The translations under genes were made by a program, and so were the position numbers. From Magnetospirillum sp. (GTDB lineage: Bacteria; Pseudomonadota; Alphaproteobacteria; Rhodospirillales; Magnetospirillaceae), in the NCBI GenBank assembly GCA_024707145.1, contig JANQAI010000005.1:1361516-1425515 (forward strand): a stretch of DNA of 64,000 nucleotides, given 5' to 3'. Below are positions 1 through 8,876 of the stretch, piece after piece (the first letter of the stretch is position 1; every line of letters starts with the position of its first letter). The notes under the pieces are model-generated. The model saw only the letters and a program-made list of their open reading frames with translations. It ran no database searches and was not told the DNA's origin.

Positions 1-952
1 TCGGGTATGGCGGGGAGTTTTATGTTTTTAGTGCTGATGCGGGCGGCCACCGGCGCAGGCGAAGCGTGTTATTTCCCGGCGGCCGCGTCGCTGCTCACGG
101 ATCTGCATGCGCCGAACCGCACGGGGCTCGTGCTCTCCATTCACCAGTCGGCCAATTACGTCGGGGTCGCCGGGGCGGGCTGGATTGCGGGGTGGGTGGG
201 CGAGACGTATGGGTGGCAGCACGCGTTCTACGGTTTCGGGTTGGTGGGAATCGGCGTGGCTGCGTTGCTGGCGTGGCGCTTGCCGGATGCACCGCGGCAA
301 TCGGCGGCGGTGGCGGCGATTCCGTTGCGGCAGCGCGTGGGCACGGTTGCGCGTGCCGAGCTTTTATTGGCTGATGGGCGCATTTCTGGGCATGTTGCTG
401 GTCAACACGGCGTATCTCGCGTGGATGCCGACGTTGTTGCACGAGCGTTTCGGGCTGGCGCTGTCGTCGGCGGGATTTCACGCGGCGATCTATCACCAAG
501 TGGGCGCGTTGATTGGAGTGTTGGTCGGCGGAAAACTATCGGATGCGTGGCTGGCGCGCACGATGCTCGGGCGACCGTTGACGCAGATTGTCGGGCTGGT
601 GTTGGGGATTCCTTTTATTGCGGTGCTCGGTTTGTCGGGTGACAAAAATGTCGTGTATGGCGCGCTGGGAATTTTCGGAATTTGTCGCGGGCTGTTCGAT
701 GCGGCGCTGTTCACTTCGTTGTTCGCGGTGATGCCCACGCAGGTGCGCGGGCTCGCGACGGGGATGATGATCTCGCTCGCATTTCTTGGCGGCGGGTTTG
801 CGCCGTGGTTGGTCGGGCTGCTGGCGCAGTCGCATGGACTCGGTCCGGCGCTGGCGTGGAGTGCGAGTGGTTATGGACTCGGCGCACTGTGTTTGGCCGT
901 GGCGTTGTTGACGGTGTATCGCCGCGATGCGGAACGGGCGCACTCGATGTGA
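1..952 (+). CDS. MFS transporter, 5' end outside window, frameshifted
   Basis: Membrane transporter of the major facilitator superfamily; the N-terminal helices lie left of the window. The visible part starts near transmembrane helix 3/4 (MRAATGAGEACYFPAAASLL) and runs to the last helix. Frame changes once near 345-360; both halves match family expectations, and downstream text such as TAYLAWMPTLLHERF is typical. It is paralogous to the minus-strand MFS gene at 25103-26384, which shares motifs such as GFCRGLFDSN versus GICRGLFDAA. The substrate is not visible; an organic acid or sugar acid is a guess from family resemblance. The next gene starts 5 bp after the stop, so the two are probably co-transcribed. 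The frame change is probably a sequence error. Confidence 0.8.
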
Positions 953-957
953 CGATT

Positions 958-1695
958 ATGAATGACCTGCATGAACCGATTTGCCGCTGGTTGTTTCAAG
1001 AGGACGCTGGCCTGCCGCGCGTGTCGGATGGACGGCACGCGTATGCGTTGCGCGAACAAGGCGGGCCGATCGCTCGCGTGGAGGGTGACGGTGTGTGTGG
1101 CGCGCATAGCGTGGAGTTGCGGGAAGGGCAATGGTTCAATCTTCCTCGCGCGGAGTGTGCGGCGCTGAATCTGCATGGCGCGCAGCCATTGACGGTGATC
1201 GCATGGGTGAAGCGCGCGCCTAAACGGTTCAAACAATGTCAGGCGGTCGCGGGCATGTGGAACGAGACGGGCGAGACGCGGCAGTATTGTCTGTTTCTTG
1301 ATCTCACGATTTGGGACAGCGAGGATTCAGTGTGCGGCCATGTGTCGGCGACGGGGAAACCGAGTCCTGGTTATGAATACTGCATGGAGGCGAGCATCGG
1401 CGCGAAGCCGGTGGCGATTGGCGAGTGGCAGCAGGTGGCGTTCACGTTCGATGGCGACTGGGTGCGCGTTTACCTGGATGGGCAGTTGGATTATCGCCCG
1501 GGCTTGAGTCCGTATTTCTGGCCACGTGCGATCAATACCGTCGGCGAGGGAGGGTCGGATTTCACGGTGGGCGCGGTGTTTCGCTGGGGCGAGATGGGCA
1601 ATTTTTTCGTCGGACAAATCGGCGGGCTCGCGGTGTATGATGTCGCGTTATCTGCTGATGAGATCGCGGCGCTGCATAAGGCGAGGAGTTGTTGA
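958..1695 (+). CDS. LamG/concanavalin A-like lectin-fold protein
   Basis: A 245-residue protein with a single laminin-G-like jelly-roll domain. Signs of the fold are the hydrophobic strand LTVIAWVKR, the central WQQVAFTFDGDWVRVYLDG strand pair (very characteristic of LamG_3 domains) and the closing IGGLAVYDVALSADEIAAL segment. There is no signal peptide, so it appears cytoplasmic as written, which is unusual for this fold. The ATG at 958 was chosen because it is the first in-frame start after the MFS stop at 952. It may bind or act on a carbohydrate; no catalytic residues can be assigned. Confidence 0.75.
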   Translation: MNDLHEPICRWLFQEDAGLPRVSDGRHAYALREQGGPIARVEGDGVCGAHSVELREGQWFNLPRAECAALNLHGAQPLTVIAWVKRAPKRFKQCQAVAGMWNETGETRQYCLFLDLTIWDSEDSVCGHVSATGKPSPGYEYCMEASIGAKPVAIGEWQQVAFTFDGDWVRVYLDGQLDYRPGLSPYFWPRAINTVGEGGSDFTVGAVFRWGEMGNFFVGQIGGLAVYDVALSADEIAALHKARSC

Positions 1696-2052
1696 GGTGC
1701 GTGCCGCAGAATCAGGACGCGAATGGAGCCCCCAATCGCTGGCGGCAGAAGCGATTTCCACTGAAGAGCGACCCGAGGACAGTCGCATAACTTGGACATC
1801 TTCCAACCCAAACGCCCCATGTCCTTACATCAGCCATCATGGAATGGAGTATAAATTCTACGCTACCACCGGATAGGTGCGCGTCGCGGAGAGAGCTTCG
1901 CATCGATCAACCGAAGGGACCGTCGAGGCTAGATCTATTTCCACGCGTCGGCGCGGTCGAAAAGGCCAATTGGAGAGTGTCTTCGAAGATGGACAAAAAA
2001 AGCCCGTCGTCACGCGTGGGTGTGACGACGGGCGGATGAGTCGCGCGACGTA
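1696..2052. other. Intergenic region between convergent genes
   Basis: This stretch of about 357 bp separates the LamG-like gene from the minus-strand PEP-CTERM gene. I see no convincing coding sequence: short open frames lack family resemblance. The only clear element is the minus-strand terminator at 1994-2033. Confidence 0.6.
1994..2033 (-). terminator. Rho-independent terminator of the PEP-CTERM gene
   Basis: Read on the minus strand, a perfect 12-bp stem (GCCCGTCGTCAC paired with GTGACGACGGGC, loop of 8) is followed at once by seven T. It lies about 20 bp past the stop codon of the minus-strand PEP-CTERM gene. Confidence 0.9.
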
Positions 2053-2772
2053 TTACGAGCGGACTTGGGCGCGTCGGCGCACGCCGGCGATCACTAATAC
2101 GACTGCACCTGCCATCAACGCGTAGGTTGAGGATTCAGGAATGGCGCTGGCGACCAGTTGACCGCCGACGAGTTCGGCGGCGAAACCGTCGATCGTGATG
2201 CGCGATAGGTTTTGCGAAGTGAAACCGCTACCGATCACGCTCAAGGTCGCGAGGTTGGTCGCGCCGGTGAAGTTAATCGAGCCGGCCCAGTCAGCGTTGT
2301 CCAAGCCCATCGCGAACAGGAAGGTTGCCCCGGCACTCACGTCGATCGTGAGTGTGGCACCGTCGGCGATGTCGAAGCTGTTGCTAAGTGAGAAAGTGCC
2401 GGCACCGACATTCCAGATTTGGTTCACGGTGGCGAGCAGACCGCTTTGGAAATCGATCCCGAGACCAAAGTTGGTGATGCCACCGGCTCCGACGCTGAGC
2501 GTCTCTGCGCCGGCCGAGAGGACCATTCCGGTGAAGCCAGATTGAATGGTGATGCTGTCGGCGTGGAAGTGGCCGCCGTGGTCGAGACCTAGAAAGTCGT
2601 CGGTGCCAAAACTCAGGTCAGCTCCGTCGGTTGGCACGGCGTGATTGGCCCAGTTGGCGGAATTACTGAAGGAGAAGTCGCCGTCGGCGTTGGTCCACAC
2701 GGATTGCGGAGCGGCAAACCCCGGGACGGAGAGCAGCGCGGAAAGAGAGAAGAGTGCGATGATGGTTTTCAT
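2053..2772 (-). CDS. PEP-CTERM sorting-domain protein
   Basis: A 239-residue exported protein. It has a cleavable signal peptide (MKTIIALFSLSALLSVPGFA), a Gly/Asn/Ser-rich beta-strand body including SVWTNADGDFSFSNSANWA, typical of PEP-CTERM autotransporter-like passenger repeats, and a C-terminal PEP-CTERM signal. That signal consists of the IPESS motif, a hydrophobic helix (TYALMAGAVVLVIAGV) and a basic tail (RRRAQVRS). In this family the tail is recognised by an exosortase, which is not in the window. The upstream gene (2772-5161) ends TAATG into this start once its frameshift is repaired, so the pair is translationally coupled. Likely role: cell-surface or extracellular matrix protein. It is followed by a strong terminator. 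Confidence 0.9.
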   Translation of the reverse strand: MKTIIALFSLSALLSVPGFAAPQSVWTNADGDFSFSNSANWANHAVPTDGADLSFGTDDFLGLDHGGHFHADSITIQSGFTGMVLSAGAETLSVGAGGITNFGLGIDFQSGLLATVNQIWNVGAGTFSLSNSFDIADGATLTIDVSAGATFLFAMGLDNADWAGSINFTGATNLATLSVIGSGFTSQNLSRITIDGFAAELVGGQLVASAIPESSTYALMAGAVVLVIAGVRRRAQVRS

Positions 2773-5161
2773 TAGTAGCGAGAGTTAGAGTAGGGAAGGG
2801 GTTGGGTGATGAAGGTGGCGTGGCCGGTCGCGGCGGCTCGACGCAGCACTTGGAGACGGATTGGCCGGGTTCGATGACGAGGGCCGAGTGATCGGTATTG
2901 CTCGCGTCACCTTGGCGGCGCCATTCACCAGCGGAGGTGCGCCAGTAGTTGATCCACTGCGTGCCGTTCCAGAGCGCCACGGTGTCAGCGGAAGCGAACG
3001 AATCGTGCGAAACCCAGGTGCCCGGACCGGCGTAGGCGAAGTCAGCGAGCGTTTGTGCGACGGGGAACGCTACCGTGGTCATCACGGTGCCGGCTCCGGC
3101 GTGGCGCAACACGTGGCGGGTTTCTGGCACGGTGCCGGGTAACACGAGCGTCGTGGCAGGACGACCGGCGCGGCGAGTGAGCACCCACGCTTGGTGAGGA
3201 GCGATGACTAAGTCATCTTGCACCACGTTGCCCGTAAGTTGACCGAGCCACGCGTTTTGGGTGGTGGATCGATAATACGAAACCCAGCGCGTGCCATTCC
3301 ACAGGCCGATCGTATCGGCGGTGAACAGAGAATTCCCCGCGACCACCAAGTCCGTGAACAAGGAGCCCAGCGTGTCGGCTGGGACAACTTCGATGGTGGT
3401 GCCGACCGTCAGCGCGAGGCCACTGGCGTTGAGCGCGACTGACTGGCTGGTGCCGTCGGTGAGATCAACGGAGATGGTGTTTGTCGTGTTCGCTGTGATG
3501 CGAGCAAGGCGACCGGCTTGCGGTCCCGTCACAATCCGCAACCAACACGGTGTGCTTGTGAACGCTCCGGCGGTAAACGGTGTGCCGGCAACTGTCAGTT
3601 GCGAAGCTGCCACGGCGGTGACGTTGCCGCGAAAGATGGTGGGCGCGACGAGGGCATGGCCCGTGTAACGCGTCGAGACTCCAGCGGGCAGCGCGGTGGC
3701 GAGGTAACCTTCCGCTTGGGTGCGGGCCACGCGCTCGCCGTCGTAAATTGCGAGACGGAGAAAACGACGGGTGGCGTTCGTTGGAGGCACATCAGCGACC
3801 GTCACGTTGTTACCGACATCGCCGGGATTGGTGGCGAGCACGGTCCAGTTCTTCAAATCGCTCGAGGCTTCGACGACATAGGTGTAGTCGGCAGTCGCGC
3901 GATGGAAGGTGAGGCTCGCAATGCCATCGGTATGAATGACGACAGGAAGATGCGCTTGATAACCAGACTCGGCGTCGCCGCCGAGAGCGATCGCGAAGAG
4001 CTGCGCGGGGGATTGCCAGATAGATTCGAGGTAGGCGTCCGTGGGGAGCGGAACGCCGAAATCTTCCGGGGTGCTAGTGAGCAGTGAAGGATCAATGGTC
4101 CATGCGCCCGAAGCGACCGTCGTGTTGGCGGTAGCGCGCGTGTTGGTGACTGCAGCAATGTTCGCCGCCGAGTAGCCGGTCATGCGGCCGATGAGGATGG
4201 AATCGTGGATGCGGAAGTTGGTGCCGCCGCCGTTGAACGGTTTGCCGACATCATCCGGATTCGGCGGCGTGTAGCCTTCGGGATACGGATAACGCGAAAG
4301 CGCGGGCGCGAGCGCGGCGATGTAGCAATGTTCCATGAGCAAGCCGGCGAGCGAACCGGTTTGGATCGCGCAGTTGCTCGACGAGAAAATCGCGGTGTCG
4401 CGGAAGACCATGTTGCTATAAGCGGAGCTGCCGAAAAATTGCAGCGAGTCCGTGTGGGCGCTGCCTTGGGAGCGGTAGCGCGGGGCGATGTAGCAGCCGA
4501 TGAATTGGAAATTATCGTTGGCGCCGCCGTTGCTCGTGGCGGATTCCGCTGCGTCGGTGTCGCGAATGGAAAAATTAGGCAGCACGACCTCGACCAGTTC
4601 CATGTTGGAGCTGTTCATGTTGGTGGAAGCGGAAATGCCGAGCCACCAGTTGACCTTGGTCCAGGCGATGGCGCTGTTGTTACAGGCGCTCGGGCGGATC
4701 GCGTAGGCGATGAAGCCGGCGAAGCAGACATTGCTCACGTTATGGATGCGTGCACCGATGCTGGCGGTCATGCCGATGGTGACGGTGCCGTAGCCATCGC
4801 GCGGGGCGACGGTGACGCGTTTCGTCCAGGCGGTGGAGCCGACGTTTTGAATCGCGGGCGTCGAGCTGGCGCCGGAGCCGTTGCCGGGCAGGTCGCCCGG
4901 AGCCACGCGGATGAGCACGCCGGCGTCAGCCATTTCCGGCGTGACGGCGGCGATGGCGGCGCGAATCGCCGCCCACGTGCAATCGACATCAATGATGTGC
5001 GGCACGGAGAGATCATACATGAATGGCGTGGGCAGGAGCTCAGGCCAGTGCGTGCCGTTGGGCCCGAAGGAAGCGACGCGCGTGGGCGTGCTGAAGCCCA
5101 AGGCGGGAATGAGGGCGCCCAAGAGCGCGCTCGCGAGGATTTTTCTAAGGAGGAACCGCAT
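2772..5161 (-). CDS. Large secreted beta-helix-like protein with LWNGT repeats, frameshifted at the 3' end
   Basis: About 796 residues. It starts with a signal peptide (MRFLLRKILASALLGALIPALG), chosen over an upstream ATG at 5248 because that extension is Arg/Ser-rich and non-hydrophobic. Residues about 30-380 resemble a right-handed parallel beta-helix of the pectate-lyase type (VTVAPRDGYGTVTIG, LLMEHCYIAALAP, FRIHDSILIG). The C-terminal part has two copies of a module with IGLWNGTRWVSYYR and VALWNGTQWINYWR, found next to PEP-CTERM proteins in Verrucomicrobia. The frame is lost near 2855; in the alternative frame it ends VLRRAAATGHATFITQPLPY and stops at 2772, overlapping the PEP-CTERM start. 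Polysaccharide binding or lyase activity is inference. Confidence 0.75.
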
Positions 5162-5672
5162 GTGAAGGAAGAGCCGTCGAGTGCTGGCGCACGAGGCGCA
5201 GGATGCGACGGGGCTCGGGGATGAGGGTTGGGAACGGTGCGCGAGCATCGGAGATGCGTCGCGCGGGGTGACAATATGCGAAGTGATGTAGTAAAAAATG
5301 TGTTCAACGGCGCGTTCGGTGAACCTGTTAAACTAGGAAGAGGATTTTTTCCCGTTGGCGTGATTCGTGAGGTGAAGCGATCGGTGATGGCGGGAAAATC
5401 GTGAGGGAAAAACGAAGTGATCGATCGCGAGGCGAGCACACTTTTGCAGGTGCAGTCGCTTTGGAAAGCAGGAGGGCGCGCGAGGCGGTTTGAGCTAAAA
5501 TCCGCGGTTTAATTCAACAGGTTTAACGCGCTCGGGGTTGGATAATGTAAACGTATTTTTCACTTTTGGCTCACCTCAGCTTGAGAGCGCAACCCCGCTG
5601 GTCTCCGTGCTCCCAGGTTTTACCCTCGCCTCTGTTAATCCTTTGTCGACTGCTCAACCCCCGACGTTTCTC
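5162..5672. promoter_or_regulatory. Divergent regulatory region between beta-helix gene and TonB receptor
   Basis: A 511-bp region between divergent genes with no convincing coding sequence. It holds an 11-bp sequence TTTAACAGGTT (minus strand, 5322-5332) and a near-copy TTCAACAGGTT (plus strand, 5513-5523), in opposite orientation about 190 bp apart, compatible with sites for one regulator. No good -35/-10 pair could be assigned; GATAAT at 5541-5546 is a possible -10. The part next to the receptor is a C-rich leader sharing GCAACCCCGCT (5589-5599) with the leader of the TonB receptor at 40618. Confidence 0.4.
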
Positions 5673-8600
5673 ATGATGACCTACACCCCTCCTCATTCAC
5701 CGGCGCGCCGTGTCGCGTTCCGGTTTTTTACCTGGCTGGCGCGTGCCGTGATGCTGTGTGCATTTGCGGCCGTTCCGGCTGTTTCGTTCGCCCAGGAAAC
5801 TGGCAGCGTGACTGGAAAAGTCGTGCGCCCGGCCAGTGGTGAATATGTTCGCTATGCGGAAGTGCGCATTGTCGGAACAAATTTAAAAACTGAAACCAAC
5901 TCCGAAGGCGTCTATACCTTTAGCAACGTCCCGACGGGATCGGCAAACGTTGTGGTCACGCACACGGGTTATGAAACGGCTTCGGCGACCGTCGCGGTCA
6001 CCGCAGGTCAGGCTGCAACGCAGGACTTCAGCCTCTATACTCAAAATCAAGTTGGTCGCGAAGACGTGATCGAGCTCCAGAAGTTTGAAGTCAATGCCAT
6101 CGCTGAAGGCCAGGCCAAGGCGATCCAGAGTCAGCGTCGTTCGATGACGATCGGCGACCACGTTTCCTCCGATGAGTTCGGTGACGTCGTCGAAGGCAAC
6201 GTCGGCGAGTTCCTCAAACATCTTCCGGGTGTCGATTTGGAGTATGTGCAGTTCGACGCACGTGGCCCGCGTATGCGCGGCATGGATCCGCAATACGTCG
6301 GCGTGACGCTCGACGGTATCAAGCTCGCGAGCGCCGATGCTTTCAACGCCACTGTCGGCACGGACAATCAAGGCAACGAAGGCAGCCGCGCGTTCGGTTT
6401 CGAATCAATCTCGCTGAGCAGCATCGATGCGGTCGAGGTTTATAAGAACCTGAGCGCAGACATGGATGCCGACGCTCCCGCCGGCACGATCAATCTGCGT
6501 TCAAAGCGCGCTTTCGATCGCCCGGGTCGTCGCATTTCCTACACGGCCACGGCGTCGGCGAACTCCGAGGAATTCCACCTCAAGCGCACCGCTGGTCCGA
6601 CCAATGAGAAGACCTTCAAGACGCGTCCTTCCGGCTCGATCGAGTATTCTGATGTTTTCCTGAACCGTCGCCTTGGCATTGTTTTTAACTACAGCAATTC
6701 AAGCATCTATAACGAATTTCAGCAGTTCTCGATGACGACGGTGAATCGCACGACGACCGGAACGGATTCGCGCGTGGCCGTGCCGCAGACACTGACGTTC
6801 ACCGATGGTCCCAAGATTACGGATCGCGAGACGATCACCTTCCGTGCTGACTACAAATTGTCGCCGACCTTGTCTTTCGGCGTAAACACCACGTTCGCGA
6901 AGTATCATGCGTATTGGGATAACCGGCAGTTCCGCTTCGTGACTTCGACGAACAACACGGCCGCCGGCACGGGCCGTCAGACCGTTTTGGGTGATGACCC
7001 GATGGTCAGCTTCACGACGGGTGGCACGGGCACGTCCCTCACGCTCACGGGTGATGGCGCCGACAAATTCACCGACACGGTGAGCGTTCTTCCCAGCTTC
7101 GATTGGAAACCGACGGCGAACTTGACGATCGAAGGCCGCTTTGGCTGGTCGGAGTCCGACAACCAATACCGCGCTCTCTCTGAAGGCAAAGCCCGCAGCG
7201 TCGCGGTGAATGCATTGAGCGGAATCCAATATACTGCCAAACGTTCATCGCCCACTTCTGGCGACTGGGTGATCTCGCAAACCGGTGGACTCGATTGGGG
7301 TAATGCGGCCAACTACCTCAACCCCCGCGTCACGGAAGAAGGTCGCTCGGACTTGAATGAAGTTTACACCGGTGGCATCGATGCCACGTGGAAGACCTCG
7401 GTGCTTGGGTTGCCTTCATTCCTGAAATTCGGCGTCAAGAGCCGCGAAGATTACCGCAAGTTTACGGATCGTCGTAACTGGCTCTCGTATTCCTATATCG
7501 GACCGGGCGGTGGCCCGACCGGCTCCTTCGGTTCGATTCCTTCGGTCGATCCTATCGATCTGAGCGGACTTAGCAGCTATTTCCCGTCCCTCACGGGCCT
7601 GCCTCCTGGTTTTGCTGACCGCAGCCTTGCCGCGGATCTCTATAATTCGAATCCGGAATATTGGGTTGCCAACACTGCGGCAACGACCCCGGACAATTAC
7701 TATTCCTCCTTTATTGCGAACAATCGCAGCATCAAAGAAACGGTTAATGCCGCTTACATGATGGGGAATGTGCAGCTGCGGAAGCTGCAGCTCCAGGCCG
7801 GTGTTCGTTACGAGCAAACGATCGACGAACTGGCTCAGCCTACCCGTCGTGGCACCGATGAGCTGACCGCTGCCGGTTACGCTTTCAATTCATCCACGGG
7901 TCGTGCGACCACGATTCCGGGCCTGCAATATCAGTTCCAGTCACAGCCTGGCTTTATCAAGGAAACCGATTACGACCACGTCTTCCTGAGTGCAGCGGCC
8001 AAATACTCGATCACCCCCAACTTGATCGCCCAAGTCGGTGTGCACGAGGCCATCCGCCGCCCACAATTGACGGTGCTCTCTGGCGTGACGACCTACAACG
8101 AAGGTTCCTTGATTATCACCGCGCCGAACCCCGGTTTGCAGCCGGAAGAGTCTCTGAACGTTTCGACCAAACTGTCCTATTATCTGCCCAACTCGGGCAC
8201 GATTTCCGTAGGCGCTTTCCAGATCGAAGTAGACCGACTCTTCCTTGAAAATGACCGTGCGCCGGGCACCTGGTTTGACGAGTTCCCGGAGATCGATCCG
8301 GAACAATATGGCGACTATATCGTGCGCTCCGTCGTCAACAGCGAGAACAAGCGTCGCTTCCGCGGTATGGAATTCGAATACCGCCAGAACCTCGCTTTCC
8401 TGCCGGCTGCGCTCCGCCGTTCCAGCATGTATGCCAATTATCTGAGAAACTATGCTGACGTTCGCCGCGGCGGTCTGGCTCCTCATCAAGTCAAGGTGGG
8501 TGGTTCGTTGAACTACAAGCGATTCACCATCGGGGCGAATGCCAACTGGACCGACGACACTCCTTGGACGAACGCGGCCAATGCGATCCAGTATCGCGGT

Positions 8601-8786
8601 GCGCGCACCTTGGTGGATGCGAACGCGAGCTATGCCGTCAATCGCTGGGCTACGCTGATCGTGTCCGCTCGCGACATTGGTAACAAAGGTCAGGAGCTGT
8701 ATGAGTTCCGCAATGGCCGCGAAGAACTCGTCCGCAAGGACATCTACGGCACCCTCTGGACGTTCTCGGTCAAGGGCACCTTCTAA
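5673..8786 (+). CDS. TonB-dependent outer-membrane receptor with carboxypeptidase-regulatory N-terminus
   Basis: About 1037 residues. Start ATG 5673 (or 5676), giving a signal peptide that ends AVPAVSFAQ. Residues about 42-125 are a CarboxypepD_reg-like beta sandwich (GSVTGKVVRPASGEYVRYAE). The plug domain follows (GEFLKHLPGVDLEY, RGMDPQYVGVTLDGI, ADAPAGTINLRSKRAFD), then a 22-strand barrel ending in the aromatic outer-membrane signal FSVKGTF. No SusD-like partner is nearby, as is usual for Verrucomicrobia. It imports a ligand into the periplasm with TonB/ExbBD energy (genes not in the window). The PL8 lyase 90 bp downstream suggests that the ligand is a fragment of an acidic polysaccharide. 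It is paralogous to the receptor at 26501-29458. Confidence 0.93.
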   Translation: MMTYTPPHSPARRVAFRFFTWLARAVMLCAFAAVPAVSFAQETGSVTGKVVRPASGEYVRYAEVRIVGTNLKTETNSEGVYTFSNVPTGSANVVVTHTGYETASATVAVTAGQAATQDFSLYTQNQVGREDVIELQKFEVNAIAEGQAKAIQSQRRSMTIGDHVSSDEFGDVVEGNVGEFLKHLPGVDLEYVQFDARGPRMRGMDPQYVGVTLDGIKLASADAFNATVGTDNQGNEGSRAFGFESISLSSIDAVEVYKNLSADMDADAPAGTINLRSKRAFDRPGRRISYTATASANSEEFHLKRTAGPTNEKTFKTRPSGSIEYSDVFLNRRLGIVFNYSNSSIYNEFQQFSMTTVNRTTTGTDSRVAVPQTLTFTDGPKITDRETITFRADYKLSPTLSFGVNTTFAKYHAYWDNRQFRFVTSTNNTAAGTGRQTVLGDDPMVSFTTGGTGTSLTLTGDGADKFTDTVSVLPSFDWKPTANLTIEGRFGWSESDNQYRALSEGKARSVAVNALSGIQYTAKRSSPTSGDWVISQTGGLDWGNAANYLNPRVTEEGRSDLNEVYTGGIDATWKTSVLGLPSFLKFGVKSREDYRKFTDRRNWLSYSYIGPGGGPTGSFGSIPSVDPIDLSGLSSYFPSLTGLPPGFADRSLAADLYNSNPEYWVANTAATTPDNYYSSFIANNRSIKETVNAAYMMGNVQLRKLQLQAGVRYEQTIDELAQPTRRGTDELTAAGYAFNSSTGRATTIPGLQYQFQSQPGFIKETDYDHVFLSAAAKYSITPNLIAQVGVHEAIRRPQLTVLSGVTTYNEGSLIITAPNPGLQPEESLNVSTKLSYYLPNSGTISVGAFQIEVDRLFLENDRAPGTWFDEFPEIDPEQYGDYIVRSVVNSENKRRFRGMEFEYRQNLAFLPAALRRSSMYANYLRNYADVRRGGLAPHQVKVGGSLNYKRFTIGANANWTDDTPWTNAANAIQYRGARTLVDANASYAVNRWATLIVSARDIGNKGQELYEFRNGREELVRKDIYGTLWTFSVKGTF

Positions 8787-8811
8787 TGCTTGATCAGGTC
8801 AGTTGATTCAA

Positions 8812-8849
8812 AACCAGCCGGTGTCGGGTTTAGCCCGCGCCGGCTGGTT
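8812..8849 (+). terminator. Nested hairpin after the TonB receptor
   Basis: A perfect 10-bp outer stem (AACCAGCCGG with CCGGCTGGTT) encloses a smaller inner CGGG/CCCG stem. It sits 25 bp after the receptor stop. There is no T run after it, so it may be an attenuator or an mRNA-stabilising hairpin between receptor and lyase rather than a full terminator. Confidence 0.5.
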
Positions 8850-8876
8850 ACTGCCACAAAACCTCCCGCGATTTTC

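Noticed and set aside
4205..5224. Plus-strand open frame of about 340 codons
   Set aside because: Gly/Ala/Arg-rich with no fold signal, opposite the beta-helix gene; an antisense shadow.
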